From Marinobacter sp. Arc7-DN-1 (GTDB lineage: Bacteria; Pseudomonadota; Gammaproteobacteria; Pseudomonadales; Oleiphilaceae), in contig NZ_CP031848.1 in the NCBI RefSeq assembly GCF_003441595.1, positions 2,852,001-2,916,000 on the forward strand: a DNA stretch of 64,000 bases, written 5' to 3'. The position numbers and the translations under genes are program-made. The notes beneath the pieces were generated by a model that was not told where the DNA came from, did no database searches, and saw nothing but the letters and a program-made list of their open reading frames with translations. This document shows positions 16,808 to 27,751 of this stretch, piece after piece (the stretch's first letter is position 1; every line of letters begins with the position of its first letter).

Positions 16808-18244
16808 ATGCAGATCATTGAGCAACATCCCTACGTTGAACTGGTTGTCCCGCCACTGCCCGGTGAGTCGGATGTGGGCGAGGCACTCGGAGACGATGCA
16901 GCGCTTGAGTATCTGGAAAACGAGATCATGAAGGTGGGCTCGCTGGCCCATACCGACATCGACTGGAGCAAAGTCGAAAGCGCTGCCCTGACCATTCTCT
17001 CGGACCGCAGCAAGGATCTGAAGGTGCTGGGCTTTCTGCTGATTGCCCTGCAACGCGGTGGCGACGGTGAACGGTTTGCCCTGTCCCTGTACCTGTTGCA
17101 CAGGGTTCTGGACGGATGGTGGGAGCAGGCCTGGCCCTACCCCGGGGACAAGGGCAAGCGGGCCCGCAAGATGATGTTCACCCAGATGCTCCAGCGCGCC
17201 GGCAAGGGTGTGGATAGCCTGGCGTTCGATGGCAGTGTTGGCGACGGCCGCGAGTTCTGTCTTGATGTTCTGGCCAGGCTGATGGACCAGGCGGCAAGCC
17301 GGGAATTGCCGGAGGAGTCACTGCTGGATCTCAAGCGGGCCGTGGAAAAGCTGCCCAGGGTCAATGATGCCACGGCAGCGCCCGAGACCCGTCCGGTAGC
17401 ATCGCGGGCCAGCCAGGACTCAGACACTGAGACGCGGGATCCAAAACCCGCACAGGCAACGCCTTCCCTGGGTTCGCTCACCCTGGACCCGGGCGACGAG
17501 CGGGCAACCCGGCAGAGTCTTCTGAAAGTTGCCGACATGCTTACCGAAACGGGACCGGACCAACCTCTGGGGTATCAGCTTCGCCGGTACGCTATCTGGC
17601 AGAACATCACCACGGTGCCGCCGACACGGGACGGCAAGCGGACCGATCTTGCGGCCGTCAGCGCTGATCGTGTGGCCGATTACCGGGAAGCGCTGGAAAA
17701 ATCTCCGGACCTGGCGTTGTGGCAGCGGATCGAGCAGAGCCTGTCGGTCAGTCCGTTCTGGCTCGATGGGCACTGGTTAAGTGCCCGGGCGGCAGTTGCT
17801 CTCGGCCATGCTGCCTGCGCCGAAGCCATTCGTGTTGCCGCAAAAGACTTTGTCGAGCGGCTTGCCCAGTTGCCGGAGCTTACCTTCAACGACGGCACCC
17901 CGTTCCTATCCCCGGAAGCTGAAGAATGGCTCTGGTCCGCGCCGGCCAGCGGCGGTCCTGCCGGCAGCGCCAATGCCTGGGAACAGGCCTATGACAAGGC
18001 CCGGGACCTGGTTGCGCAAAAGGGGCTGGCTGCCGCGATGCAGCTTCTGGAAGACGGTCTGGCGGAGGCCAGGGAGCCAAGAGCCCGTTTCTACTGGCGT
18101 CTTGCCAGCGCACGATTGATGAAAGACGCGGGCCTGAAATCCCTCGCCGCGCAGCAGGTTCAGGACCTTCAGGCACAGGTCCGCGGGCTGGCTCTCGAGG
18201 ACTGGGAGCCCGCCCTGATCAGGCAGCTTGAAAAGCTGGGCTGA
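16808..18244 (+). CDS. tssA: T6SS assembly protein TssA (VasJ-type)
   Basis: The 478-residue cytosolic protein primes and coordinates tail tube and sheath polymerisation. It has the N-terminal ImpA domain (about residues 1-120, including DIDWSKVE and WWEQAWPYPGDKGKRARK) and a C-terminal VasJ-type domain (about 220-475) with YQLRRYAIWQNI and FWLDGHWLSA. A short proline/acid-rich linker near 195-225 joins them. The ATG at 16808, preceded by CAGGA, is preferred over an in-frame codon 45 bases upstream that would overlap the previous gene. It equals VCA0119 in position. Confidence 0.92.
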   Translation: MQIIEQHPYVELVVPPLPGESDVGEALGDDAALEYLENEIMKVGSLAHTDIDWSKVESAALTILSDRSKDLKVLGFLLIALQRGGDGERFALSLYLLHRVLDGWWEQAWPYPGDKGKRARKMMFTQMLQRAGKGVDSLAFDGSVGDGREFCLDVLARLMDQAASRELPEESLLDLKRAVEKLPRVNDATAAPETRPVASRASQDSDTETRDPKPAQATPSLGSLTLDPGDERATRQSLLKVADMLTETGPDQPLGYQLRRYAIWQNITTVPPTRDGKRTDLAAVSADRVADYREALEKSPDLALWQRIEQSLSVSPFWLDGHWLSARAAVALGHAACAEAIRVAAKDFVERLAQLPELTFNDGTPFLSPEAEEWLWSAPASGGPAGSANAWEQAYDKARDLVAQKGLAAAMQLLEDGLAEAREPRARFYWRLASARLMKDAGLKSLAAQQVQDLQAQVRGLALEDWEPALIRQLEKLG

Positions 18245-18276
18245 TCCCCGGAACACACCAAGGAATCACAGCAGGA

Positions 18277-21200
18277 ATGGACACCATGTGGAGAAAAGCT
18301 TTACTCATCGGTCGCTGGCTTCTGCCATACCTTAAAAACGCAGCCCCGGTCACCCTGACACTGGGCGTTATTGCATTGCTGGTGGCCACCTGGTGGCTGG
18401 GACCACGCTGGGAAGTGAATGGCGAATTCCCTCTGGCGGCCTGGCAGATGCGGGCTCTGGTAACCCTGGGCGTTGTGCTTGTTGTCGCCATGGTGTGGGG
18501 CATGATACTGGCGCGCCGCCTGCGCAAGGTGAACGTTAAGCAGGCGGAAGAACAGAAGGAGCAGGAAGATCCGGTTCTGCCGATGGAGCGCAAACAACAG
18601 CGTTTGCTGGATCGCCAGCTGGCGGCCCTGAAAAGCAATCTCCCGGGCCGCAAAGGCATTTACCGGTTGCCCTGGTATCTGGTGATGGGCCTTGAAGGCG
18701 CTGGCAAGACCAGCCTGATTCAGCGCTCCGGGCAGACGTACACGCTCACCAACGTAACCCGAAACAACCGGGTTGATCGCAACCCCTTCGGCTTCGACTG
18801 GTGGATCGGCGATGAGGGCGTGCTTATTGATCCGGATGGTAAGCTGCTGAGCCAGAGTCAAGGCGAGGGCGCTGGCGCGGAGATCCAGCAGCGCCTGTGG
18901 AATCATTTCATTGCCTGGCTTGAGCGAAATCGCCCACAACGCCCCCTGAACGGGGTGGTGCTGGCGATTGATCTGGCCAGTCTGAGCGTGGCAGATCCCG
19001 GCCAGAGGCAGGACCGGGCAATCCTGTTGCGCACGCGTCTTCGGGAACTGATGGAACAGATCGGTTCGCGCCTGCCCGTTTATGTGACCTTTACCAAGAT
19101 GGACCTGCTCTATGGCTTTGGTCCGCTGGTGCGAACCCTGAGCAAGCAGGACAAGGAGCAGGCCCTTGGCTTTACCTTCAGCCTCGGAGGTCAGCCGGCT
19201 AATGACGACTGGCTGAACCAGTTTGGCGACGGATACACAGCCATGGTTGAGCGGCTCACTGATCGCCTGCCGGATGTCCTGGCCAATACCCGGGACGCCG
19301 AGGAACGGGCGGCGGCTTACTCCTTTACCCGCCAACTGGCCGGACTGAAGCCGGTACTGGAGCATTTCCTGACCGACCTGTTGTCCGCGGATGTGTTCTC
19401 GACGCCGGCGATGGTTCGCGGCACCTATTTTACATCTGTGTTGCAGGAGGGCGTGCCGGAGGATGCGTTTGTATCAGCGGCTGCTGCCAACTACCAGATA
19501 GCTGGCCCCATCCAACCTGCCCAGAGGGCGGGGCAGTCAGCCAACCTGTTCACCCGGGCACTGTTTCCGGAGATCATCTATCCGGAGGCCGGCCTTGCCG
19601 GTGATAACCGAAGGGTGGTTCAGACCCGGCAACGCAGGCTGGCCGTGGCCGCAGTGGTGGCAGTATTTGCCGGCGCGGGCCTGACCGCCGGCTGGCAGCA
19701 TTTCTTTATCAGGAATGCGGAGGCTGCCACTGCCGTTGAAACCCGTATCCGGGGGTTCATCGACAACTGGCAACCGGTGGGGCTTGAACCGGACAACACT
19801 GGCCGGAACCTGCTTGGCCCGCTGGACGAGCTTCGCGAGGCGACCCTGGCTTTTGGTGATCATCGCCGGAAGTGGCCGCTGCTCAGCGACATGGGTCTTT
19901 ACCGTGGCCACGAGGTCGGGCCGGAAGTGGAGGCATCCTACCTGGATATGCTGGCTTACCAGTATTTGCCGGCGCTGATGTTTGGTGTGATGGCTGAAAT
20001 GGGCCGGGCACCGGACAATAGCACTGAGCGCCTGGAGCACCTGCGGGTGCTGCGCATGCTTTACGACGCCAGTGGTCGCCGGGACGATATCGTGACCCGC
20101 TACATGCAGGACTACTGGCAGCACGCGTTCCCCGGCCAGAGTGAATTGCAGCAGCGGTTACTGGGTCACCTGGACTATGCCATGGCCCATACCGACCTGG
20201 CACAGCTGACCCGCCAGGGCGATGCCGTCGCCGACATGACCCTGGCGCCGTTCCGCAGCAGCGTTCAATGGGCACAACACGAGCTTGGCCGGATTGCCAC
20301 GCCAGACCGGGTCTACCGGGATCTGGAAGCCGAAGCGGAACGGGAATTCCGGGCTCCGCTGGAACTGGCCCGGGCATCCGGGCCGGCATTCAGCACGGTG
20401 TTCACCCGGGTGGATGAGTATGGCGAGCCGGCCGACTCCGGGCCAGTGGTGGATGACGATCCCCTGATCATCCCCGCGTTGCTGACCCGGGCGGGGCTGG
20501 AAAAGTGGTTCCTGCGCAAGTCCGGCTCGGTAACGGATCTGGCCCTGGTGGATGCCTGGGTGCTGGGCCGCCGGGACAACGTCGATTTCAGCAAGGCGGA
20601 CGAAGCCGAACTGCTGGCCAGTTTGCAGACCCTCTATGCAGAGCACTATGCCGAGGCCTGGCGCATGGCACTCAGCCGCATCAATATTCAGCGGTTTGAG
20701 GACCTGAACCACGGCGTACGCATTCTTGAGAGCCTGACCAGCGGCCACAAACCCCTGGCAAACCTGCTTGGGCAGGTTCGCCTCAACACGCGCCTTGTTC
20801 CCTCGGCTGAAGGGGAGAATGCTGCGGCCCGGGAGCTTCTGGAGCAGTCGCCCCATTTTCGCATGTTGCAGGACATTGAGCGGCAGTTTGCGGACCTCAA
20901 CCAGTTGACCCGGAACAATGGCGATCAGCCAACCGGGCTCGAACAGGTCATGATGGTGGTCGGTGAGCTGCACGAATACATGCGCAACATCCAGGAAGCG
21001 CCAGACAAGGGCAAGGCCGCCCTCGCCGCTGCCCGGGCCCGAATGGGCCTGCAGGGCGCCGATCCGATCTTCACCCTGCAGCGCATGGCCGGCAACCAGC
21101 CGGAGCCCCTGAACCGGCTTCTGAGCCGGCTGGCCACGGAAAGCTGGCGGGTGGTTCTGGACCAGGCCGTGGCACAGCTGGAGCGTGAGTGGTACCGCGA

Positions 21201-21870
21201 GGTATACCAGCCCTTCCAGCAGAACCTGGCACGCCATTATCCGTTCAACCCTGATTCCGGGCGTGATGTCGCGCTGCAGGACTTTGAGCAGTTCTTTGCC
21301 CCGGGCGGGGCACTGGACACCTTTTATCAGGACAACCTGAAACTGTTCCTCGAGGATCACCCCGAACAGGTGGGCGATGCCCGGCGTGCCGGACTGGTGC
21401 GCCGTGAGGTACTGGCCTCCCTGGAAAACGCAGACCGGATCCGCAGGGCCTACTTCACCGGCGGTGGCGCCCTGGATGTGGAGTTCGCGTTGGAGCCTCT
21501 CAATCTCTCATCCAACAAGCGCCGCAGTGTGGTCAACGTGGATGGACAGCTGGTGGAGTTCAGCCACGGCCCGCGCCAGAGTATTCCGCTGGTCTGGCCC
21601 AATACCCTCCGGGACTCTGTGGAGAGCCGCATTACCCTGGTTCCGGTCCAGGTCAACCGTTCGCCCCGCAGCCTCTCGGAGAGCGGCCCCTGGGCGCTGT
21701 TCCGCCTGCTCGATAAAGCCGACATTACCGGCGTGAGCAGCAGCGCGGTGGATGTCCGGTTCCGGGTCGACGACGGCGAGATGCGCTATCGCCTCCATGC
21801 CGCCAGCAACACCAACCCGTTCACACAGCAACTGCTGGCGGGGTACCGTATACCCCGCAGCCTGTATTAG
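18277..21870 (+). CDS. tssM: T6SS membrane-complex protein TssM (IcmF/VasK)
   Basis: The 1197-residue inner-membrane protein spans the periplasm and binds TssJ. Two N-terminal transmembrane segments (about 24-42 and 60-80) precede a cytosolic GTPase-like domain with the P-loop GLEGAGKT (138-145). A third transmembrane segment lies near 452-470, followed by the long periplasmic part with the TssJ-binding C-terminal beta domain. An ATG three codons downstream (18286) has a better-spaced AGGA and is an equally likely start. It follows tssA after 32 bases. Confidence 0.95.
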   Translation: MDTMWRKALLIGRWLLPYLKNAAPVTLTLGVIALLVATWWLGPRWEVNGEFPLAAWQMRALVTLGVVLVVAMVWGMILARRLRKVNVKQAEEQKEQEDPVLPMERKQQRLLDRQLAALKSNLPGRKGIYRLPWYLVMGLEGAGKTSLIQRSGQTYTLTNVTRNNRVDRNPFGFDWWIGDEGVLIDPDGKLLSQSQGEGAGAEIQQRLWNHFIAWLERNRPQRPLNGVVLAIDLASLSVADPGQRQDRAILLRTRLRELMEQIGSRLPVYVTFTKMDLLYGFGPLVRTLSKQDKEQALGFTFSLGGQPANDDWLNQFGDGYTAMVERLTDRLPDVLANTRDAEERAAAYSFTRQLAGLKPVLEHFLTDLLSADVFSTPAMVRGTYFTSVLQEGVPEDAFVSAAAANYQIAGPIQPAQRAGQSANLFTRALFPEIIYPEAGLAGDNRRVVQTRQRRLAVAAVVAVFAGAGLTAGWQHFFIRNAEAATAVETRIRGFIDNWQPVGLEPDNTGRNLLGPLDELREATLAFGDHRRKWPLLSDMGLYRGHEVGPEVEASYLDMLAYQYLPALMFGVMAEMGRAPDNSTERLEHLRVLRMLYDASGRRDDIVTRYMQDYWQHAFPGQSELQQRLLGHLDYAMAHTDLAQLTRQGDAVADMTLAPFRSSVQWAQHELGRIATPDRVYRDLEAEAEREFRAPLELARASGPAFSTVFTRVDEYGEPADSGPVVDDDPLIIPALLTRAGLEKWFLRKSGSVTDLALVDAWVLGRRDNVDFSKADEAELLASLQTLYAEHYAEAWRMALSRINIQRFEDLNHGVRILESLTSGHKPLANLLGQVRLNTRLVPSAEGENAAARELLEQSPHFRMLQDIERQFADLNQLTRNNGDQPTGLEQVMMVVGELHEYMRNIQEAPDKGKAALAAARARMGLQGADPIFTLQRMAGNQPEPLNRLLSRLATESWRVVLDQAVAQLEREWYREVYQPFQQNLARHYPFNPDSGRDVALQDFEQFFAPGGALDTFYQDNLKLFLEDHPEQVGDARRAGLVRREVLASLENADRIRRAYFTGGGALDVEFALEPLNLSSNKRRSVVNVDGQLVEFSHGPRQSIPLVWPNTLRDSVESRITLVPVQVNRSPRSLSESGPWALFRLLDKADITGVSSSAVDVRFRVDDGEMRYRLHAASNTNPFTQQLLAGYRIPRSLY

Positions 21871-21946
21871 ACTATCCAGGCCCAGGTGATGGCAGGATGT
21901 TGTCACCGGGCCTCAGGAAAATCCTCACTCTTCAGGGACCGAAGAC

Positions 21947-24028
21947 ATGCCCCAGGCAAGCGGACTGCAGTTTACCGCCACCATTGGCGAATTCCCCTCT
22001 GATCACTTTTCCGTTGTTGGCTTTGCGCTGACAGAACGGCTGTCCGAGCTGTTCCAGGGCCGCCTTGACCTGGCCAGTACCGATCCGTCCGTTGGCGCGT
22101 CCGACGTGCTGGAGCAACCGGTGGATCTGGTGATCTGGCGGGACGGGGCACCGCTGCGGCGCTTCACCGGTGTGGTCAGCGAATTTGCCCGCGGCGATTC
22201 CGGCCACCGGCGCACCCGCTACCAACTGGTTATTCTGCCGCCGCTCTGGCGCCTGGAACTGATGCACAACAGCCGCATTTTCCAGAACCAGGGCACGGAC
22301 GTGATCGTGCGCACCCTGCTCGAGGAGCGGGGGATCGTCGACACTATCTTTGATCTCAAACGCAGGCCCCAGGAGCGGGAATACTGCGTCCAGCATCGGG
22401 AAAGCGATCTGGCCTTTGTCGAACGACTGGCTGCTGAGGAAGGGTGGCACTATCGCTACCAACACGGCAGCCTGGATGGTCAGGAACCACCTGCCCTGAT
22501 TTTTGCCGATCACCATGGTGACGCGCCACGGCTGGAGGCTGTGCCATACAACGGAAAAGCAGGGGGCAATACCCGAACGCCTTGTATTTTCCGTTTCGCG
22601 TACCGAGAGCGGGTGCGTCCTGCTTCGGTCGCCATGAAGGATTACACCTTCAAAAACCCGGCCTACGCCCTGATGCATGAACCGTCCGGCGACCAGCTCG
22701 TCCACCGGGAGGATTACCAGCACTACGACTACCCCGGCCGATTCAAACAGGACGCCAGCGGCCGGCCTTTCACCGAAGCGAGGCTGGAGGCACTGCGCAG
22801 CGACGCCAGCACCGCCCGTGGTGAAAGCAATCGCCCGGATTTTGCGCCTGGCGCCAGGGTCCTGCTGACCGACCATGACAGCGAAACCTTGAACCGGGAC
22901 TGGCTGCTCATGGCGATCACCCATACCGGCTCACAGCCCCAGGCCCTTGAAGAAGAGGCTGGCCGCGAACCGACAACCTACGGCAATCACTTCAACGCCA
23001 TTCCGGCGGACCGCGTCTGGCGGCCACTGTGTGAACACAAACCCCTGATGGATGGGCCCCAGATGGCCATGGTCACCGGCCCGGAAGGCGAAGAAATCCA
23101 TTGCGACCAGTTCGGCCGGGTGAAAGTAAGGTTCCCCTGGGATCGCTACGCAAAAAATGACGAACACAGCAGTGCCTGGCTCAGGGTCAGCCAGGGTTGG
23201 GCCGGCGGCCAGTATGGCTTCATGGCCCTGCCCAGAATCGGCCACGAAGTGATTGTTTCTTTCCTGGACGGCGACCCGGACCAGCCCATCATCACGGGGC
23301 ACACCTACCACGCCACCAACACACCGCCCTACGCGCTGCCGGAACACAAGACACGTACCACCCTCAAGACCCGGACACACAAGGGCGAGGGTAGTAACGA
23401 ACTGCGATTCGAAGACGAAGCAGACCAGGAACAGATCTACATCCACGCCCAGAAAAACCTGGACCTGCTGACGCAAAACAATCGCACCGAAGTCATTCGG
23501 AACGACAGCCACCTGACGGTAGAAAACAACCGCTTCAGCCATGTCAAAGGCAGCAGCCATCACACCGTGGACGGCGAAAAACGTGATCAGACTGGCAAGG
23601 ACCACAGCTTCAACGTTACCGGCACCCTGCACCTGAAAGCCGGCACCGCCTGGCTCAGTGAATCCGGCACCGAACTGCACATCAAGGCCGGCCAGAAAGC
23701 CGTGATTGAAGCCGGCGCCGAAATCACCCTCAAGGCTGGTGGCAGCTTTGTGATGATCGATCCCAGCGGCGTGGCCATGGGCGGGGCGGCGATCCAACTG
23801 AATGCCGGAGGTTCGCCAGGGAAGGGTAGCGGACAGAAGGTGCAGGTGCCGGAGATGCCTGGGTCGGTGGCCAGGGAAGGGATTGTTAGTAACGCGCCTG
23901 AAAAACTGCCAGAGGCCCCCCAAAGGCCGATGGCCAAACCAGATCAGATACGGGCCATCAAGAATGCAGCGAATCAGGGCAAGGGGATTTGCCAGGTCTG
24001 CTCACCGGAACCACGAGGAACGACCTGA
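21947..24028 (+). CDS. tssI: T6SS spike protein VgrG (TssI)
   Basis: The 693-residue product forms the trimeric spike at the tip of the Hcp tube. It contains the gp27-like part (about 1-390), the OB-fold/gp5 region with [20 protein letters not shown], and the DUF2345-type beta-helix (about 480-640) with [17 protein letters not shown]. The last 50 residues are a proline- and lysine-rich tail without a recognised toxin domain, so it is likely a structural carrier for the effector encoded downstream. The stop overlaps the next ATG. No PAAR gene accompanies it. Confidence 0.95.
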   Translation: MPQASGLQFTATIGEFPSDHFSVVGFALTERLSELFQGRLDLASTDPSVGASDVLEQPVDLVIWRDGAPLRRFTGVVSEFARGDSGHRRTRYQLVILPPLWRLELMHNSRIFQNQGTDVIVRTLLEERGIVDTIFDLKRRPQEREYCVQHRESDLAFVERLAAEEGWHYRYQHGSLDGQEPPALIFADHHGDAPRLEAVPYNGKAGGNTRTPCIFRFAYRERVRPASVAMKDYTFKNPAYALMHEPSGDQLVHREDYQHYDYPGRFKQDASGRPFTEARLEALRSDASTARGESNRPDFAPGARVLLTDHDSETLNRDWLLMAITHTGSQPQALEEEAGREPTTYGNHFNAIPADRVWRPLCEHKPLMDGPQMAMVTGPEGEEIHCDQFGRVKVRFPWDRYAKNDEHSSAWLRVSQGWAGGQYGFMALPRIGHEVIVSFLDGDPDQPIITGHTYHATNTPPYALPEHKTRTTLKTRTHKGEGSNELRFEDEADQEQIYIHAQKNLDLLTQNNRTEVIRNDSHLTVENNRFSHVKGSSHHTVDGEKRDQTGKDHSFNVTGTLHLKAGTAWLSESGTELHIKAGQKAVIEAGAEITLKAGGSFVMIDPSGVAMGGAAIQLNAGGSPGKGSGQKVQVPEMPGSVAREGIVSNAPEKLPEAPQRPMAKPDQIRAIKNAANQGKGICQVCSPEPRGTT

Positions 24029-24894
24029 TGGGCAATCTGGCTGGCCTTGCAGAAGAAAGTAAAACTTTCCTGCTAATTGATGGCGCCAAGGTGAAAGACC
24101 TGGCACAGGCCATCTACCGCGAAGAAGCGAACCCTCGCTGTGATGCGCTTTACCGGGGAACTGAACTCGCCGATTTGTTGGAGGTATCGCCCTGGTTGGT
24201 CGAAACACACTTGAACAGTGCACTGGCACGGAAGTGTTTTGAGGAGTGGAAGCAGCTGGGGGCTGCTATCGTTTTGCAGGCCGATTGCCCGTTCGAAGAT
24301 GTTCTGGACCATTTGCGCGGGCTGCTTATAGCCCGGCTGGCGACGGGAGAAGAGGTGATTTTTCGGTTCTATGATCCTGAAATCGCGCGGCACCTGTTGA
24401 AGCGCGATTCATCAGGTAAGGGTGTCAGGCGGTTTATGGGGCCCTGCAGTGTCTTTGCCATCCAGGACCGCCGTTCGGGCGAGTGGGAATGCCTATACAA
24501 TCACCAGCCATCGGATGAAAGTCAGCAAGAGGTGTTCACCGTTCACAAGGAACACCAGGTTGCCATGGAACGCGCCGCAGAGCGGACAGCCAGAAGCAAG
24601 CTGGAAATTCACACTGCAAAATACTTTCCGCATCTGCTTCACCATCCTGATACAACCGGTCAGGCTTGGGGAGTGATATCTGATCTGGTCAGCCAGGCCA
24701 GAGGCCGAGGTCTATACAGCACCCGTGATATTGCTCTGTACATCAATACGATTGGCTGGCTTGGGCACCATGCATTCGAAGACAGTGATGTGCAGAGCCT
24801 GTGGAGGGAGAATTCCGCATCACCGGCTAAAGCCATAGTGCGAATTGCAGAATTTGCCGAGAAAAAGTCAAAGGAGGGACTGGCTCATGGGTAG
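24028..24894 (+). CDS. DUF4123 effector adaptor/chaperone
   Basis: The 288-residue protein belongs to the DUF4123 family, cytosolic adaptors that load a specific effector onto VgrG. The family fold is visible in FLLIDGAKV near the start, LYRGTELADLLEVSPWLV, the Arg-rich segment GEEVIFRFYDPEIARHLL and FMGPCSVFAIQDR. It corresponds to VasW of V. cholerae, which sits before VasX. The ATG overlaps the vgrG stop (TGATG), and its own stop overlaps the effector start. This places it in a strict vgrG-adaptor-effector chain. Confidence 0.9.
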   Translation: MGNLAGLAEESKTFLLIDGAKVKDLAQAIYREEANPRCDALYRGTELADLLEVSPWLVETHLNSALARKCFEEWKQLGAAIVLQADCPFEDVLDHLRGLLIARLATGEEVIFRFYDPEIARHLLKRDSSGKGVRRFMGPCSVFAIQDRRSGEWECLYNHQPSDESQQEVFTVHKEHQVAMERAAERTARSKLEIHTAKYFPHLLHHPDTTGQAWGVISDLVSQARGRGLYSTRDIALYINTIGWLGHHAFEDSDVQSLWRENSASPAKAIVRIAEFAEKKSKEGLAHG

Positions 24895-27751
24895 TGCTAA
24901 CAGCTCAGCATTTTTGCAGGGTGCCGATGACATCGACTCGGCGGCACAGGTCTGCCCGCTCCAGCTCAAAACCGTTGCGTTGTATCCGGTGCGCTGGGCG
25001 ATCAGTCAGGAAGAAGTTGCTTTGCCCGCCAATTTCCAACCACCTTCCGTCGCGCTTGGAACTACTCATTACTGCGTTCGCAAACTGACGGCCGGTTGGG
25101 TCTACATGTTCTCCGAAGCCTTCGGAACGTTGCATGAGTACCGGGTCAATGAGCAGGGCCAGATAACGGAAGTGCAGCCTGGTGTAAACTCTGTACTGCT
25201 GCCAGATATTGAAGCGCAAAGTGCTTTGCCCGCCATACACCACCCCGCGGAAGGCAAGGTGCTTCTGAAATTCGTGCAGCATCGATGGACTGTGCGTTTG
25301 CAGGAACTTGTGCGAACGGACGTGCAAGTTCGTGAAGAACACATGCAGTCATTCGACTTGAGCGGGCTCCCGGAAAAGCGTGAAGGCGTAAATATCAGCG
25401 AAACCGAAGCGATAAGCGGGGTGGTTGAAGATTTTCGGCCAGAGCCAATGGATTTCGAGTGGAGCCTGACGGAGTTTGCACAGGGAATCGGAGAGTCGGA
25501 TTTGCAGGGGCAGTGCAAAAAGGAAACTGAATTTTCGTACTGCGTTGCTCTTGATGATGAAATCGGTATCACCTCCGAATTAGGCCAACTGCATGCACTT
25601 CATGTAAATCTGATCATGAATTACGCGGAGGAGAACGCCTACGCCTACACCACCTCCCAGATGGTGGACGCGCTCATTGCCCGTGAGGCCAGCAAGAAGG
25701 AAACGGAAGACGAACGGAATGAGACAATAGAGGAACTCAAGGAACGCATCCGTTCCGCTGACAAGGACGCGTTCATAGAGGGTTACCATAAGAAAATTGA
25801 GGAATACGACCAGGCACGTGGCCGCATATTTGATGATTGGAAAAGATGGATCGACTCTGTGCAACTGGCAAAGAAGCTGGAGTTCAACGACATATATTGT
25901 GCAACTGGGTTTGAAGCCGTCGAGAAAGAGCTTGCAGACATCCTCGACGGTTACGTCGGCGCAGAAAAGGGCAGGCAAGATGCAGAGAAATGGATGGTCG
26001 CAGAAGATGATGGGGCCGGTACTCTAGAAACCTTGCTCAAAAGTGTGTTGTTCCTAACATCGGCTGCAAACAAGATTACTCGAAAACTGCAAGATCTCCC
26101 CGAATTCGATTATGGCAGCCTGAAGGTGGTGGATCGGATTTATGACATGCCGTCGTATGTGCCGGTAAATCTCTCTACCGACACTCTAATGCTGGAGTTT
26201 GCCGCCCCCGCTGCCGTCATGGGGGAGTGGGCGAAAAACGAACAAACCCGTCCACAGTGGAAGAAGTGGATCAGGCATGTCTCGAAACGTTACGGCATCG
26301 AGCTCCACGAGCGTGAAATCAATCTGAATGACGCAACAGAATTACTTCTGGAAGTTAATCGCAGATCGCTGGACGCGGCGTTGGGTCACAACCTTTCTGA
26401 ATTCTCAATGACACCACTGGCAGCCGGCATGGCCGATGCTAGGATCAGGGGTTATCTGCGCGAAGGGTTGATGAACGTGTTCCACCTTGATCCGAATCTA
26501 AGAGACAACCCATTCGGGTGGCTTCACACACGCCTTGGTCCGTTTGTTGAGAGTATCAAGGAGAACCGGGGAAAGTTTATTGGGGCGGTGACCTTCTTTC
26601 AGGCGATCAATATGGCCAACCTGTTCTCGGGTTTGAAAGAGACCCGGGAAGACGTGATGCTGGGGGATCGCTCGGTACTCGACCGTTGGCTGCCTTTTAT
26701 GGATAGTCTGGCCAATGTGGCCGAGGGTGTCATTAACGGCAGCGCTTTATTGGCAAAGTCAGAACACGTGCATGCTCTGAAATCGAGGATGTCATTGGCA
26801 ACAGGGTCAAAGGCTTCAGTGGCCCTTAGCGCATCTAAAGAACTTAGGGTGGTGGGGCTTGTAACGAAGATAATTGCAAAAGGAATGGTTAAGACTGTTG
26901 CAATAGCTGGGCCGATATTAACGATGTGGTTGGAGTTGAGGACGATTAACAGATCCCTGGAAACTGGACACCACGCCTCCACAGCCCTAGGAAACGTTCA
27001 ATTCGGGCTCAGTGTCAGTCTTCTTGTTTTACCCGGCTTGGCTGCGATTGGGGTTTTCTCATTAGGTGTGGGGGTGGCCGTAGGGGTTGCGTTGATCATA
27101 ATTTCCATCGCGATTGGCATGGTACAGGCCTATATTGCCCGATCCCAGATTGAAGATTTTCTATCTCTGTGTTTCTGGGGTAACGCGCCCACGCTGCGAT
27201 ACTGGAATGAACAGTCCAGGCCATTGAGCGGAGAGCTGCTGGAGGAAAGCCGAACCGTAATTTCGCCGGATGAGGGCGTTGAAGTCAGGCGCTATTTCGA
27301 AGCGGAACTGGATGCGTTCTACTACATGCTGTTCTCCCCCATAGTGCAGATAACCGAGTACATGCCCAAGCATTGGGACGTTACCCAACAGGGCGAACAA
27401 CGAGTTCTGTCGGAATTCACGAGTCTCGTAGTGTATTTCCCGGGTTTTATCGAGGGGACTTGCGCGGTTTCCATCAAGCTGTTCGAGGCGAATAGAAACT
27501 GGTTCTCTGACGACGATTCGAACGAGATTACCCGTCTGTTTGATAATAGGAAGAAGGTAGAGGCTACTTCCCATGGGGCGATTTACCGGTTTACCCACTA
27601 CAACCACGACAATTGGGAGCAGCTTGAAATGCTGATTGAGTACGTAAAGGATGGCCGGAAAATCACGGGCGAAAACGGACTCCGCCTCATTTTAAATGGA
27701 AATGACGTAGAGGAGTTGAGTGTCGATGAAAGACTCACCTTTGATTTGTGA
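24887..27751 (+). CDS. T6SS effector, VasX-like membrane-active toxin
   Basis: The 954-residue product resembles VasX-type (BTH_I2691-like) effectors, which permeabilise target inner membranes. Residues 18-80 contain CPLQLKTVALYPVRWAI and the turn LTAGWVYMFSEAFGTLHEY, typical of the N-terminal region. A charged coiled coil lies at about 265-315. Hydrophobic segments lie at about 660-680 and, back to back, at 705-750 with glycine-rich GVFSLGVGVAVGVALIIIS, which would suit a colicin-like pore. The ATG at 24887, with AAGGAGGG upstream, overlaps the adaptor stop. Family placement is from sequence pattern, not from a search. Confidence 0.82.
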   Translation: MGSANSSAFLQGADDIDSAAQVCPLQLKTVALYPVRWAISQEEVALPANFQPPSVALGTTHYCVRKLTAGWVYMFSEAFGTLHEYRVNEQGQITEVQPGVNSVLLPDIEAQSALPAIHHPAEGKVLLKFVQHRWTVRLQELVRTDVQVREEHMQSFDLSGLPEKREGVNISETEAISGVVEDFRPEPMDFEWSLTEFAQGIGESDLQGQCKKETEFSYCVALDDEIGITSELGQLHALHVNLIMNYAEENAYAYTTSQMVDALIAREASKKETEDERNETIEELKERIRSADKDAFIEGYHKKIEEYDQARGRIFDDWKRWIDSVQLAKKLEFNDIYCATGFEAVEKELADILDGYVGAEKGRQDAEKWMVAEDDGAGTLETLLKSVLFLTSAANKITRKLQDLPEFDYGSLKVVDRIYDMPSYVPVNLSTDTLMLEFAAPAAVMGEWAKNEQTRPQWKKWIRHVSKRYGIELHEREINLNDATELLLEVNRRSLDAALGHNLSEFSMTPLAAGMADARIRGYLREGLMNVFHLDPNLRDNPFGWLHTRLGPFVESIKENRGKFIGAVTFFQAINMANLFSGLKETREDVMLGDRSVLDRWLPFMDSLANVAEGVINGSALLAKSEHVHALKSRMSLATGSKASVALSASKELRVVGLVTKIIAKGMVKTVAIAGPILTMWLELRTINRSLETGHHASTALGNVQFGLSVSLLVLPGLAAIGVFSLGVGVAVGVALIIISIAIGMVQAYIARSQIEDFLSLCFWGNAPTLRYWNEQSRPLSGELLEESRTVISPDEGVEVRRYFEAELDAFYYMLFSPIVQITEYMPKHWDVTQQGEQRVLSEFTSLVVYFPGFIEGTCAVSIKLFEANRNWFSDDDSNEITRLFDNRKKVEATSHGAIYRFTHYNHDNWEQLEMLIEYVKDGRKITGENGLRLILNGNDVEELSVDERLTFDL

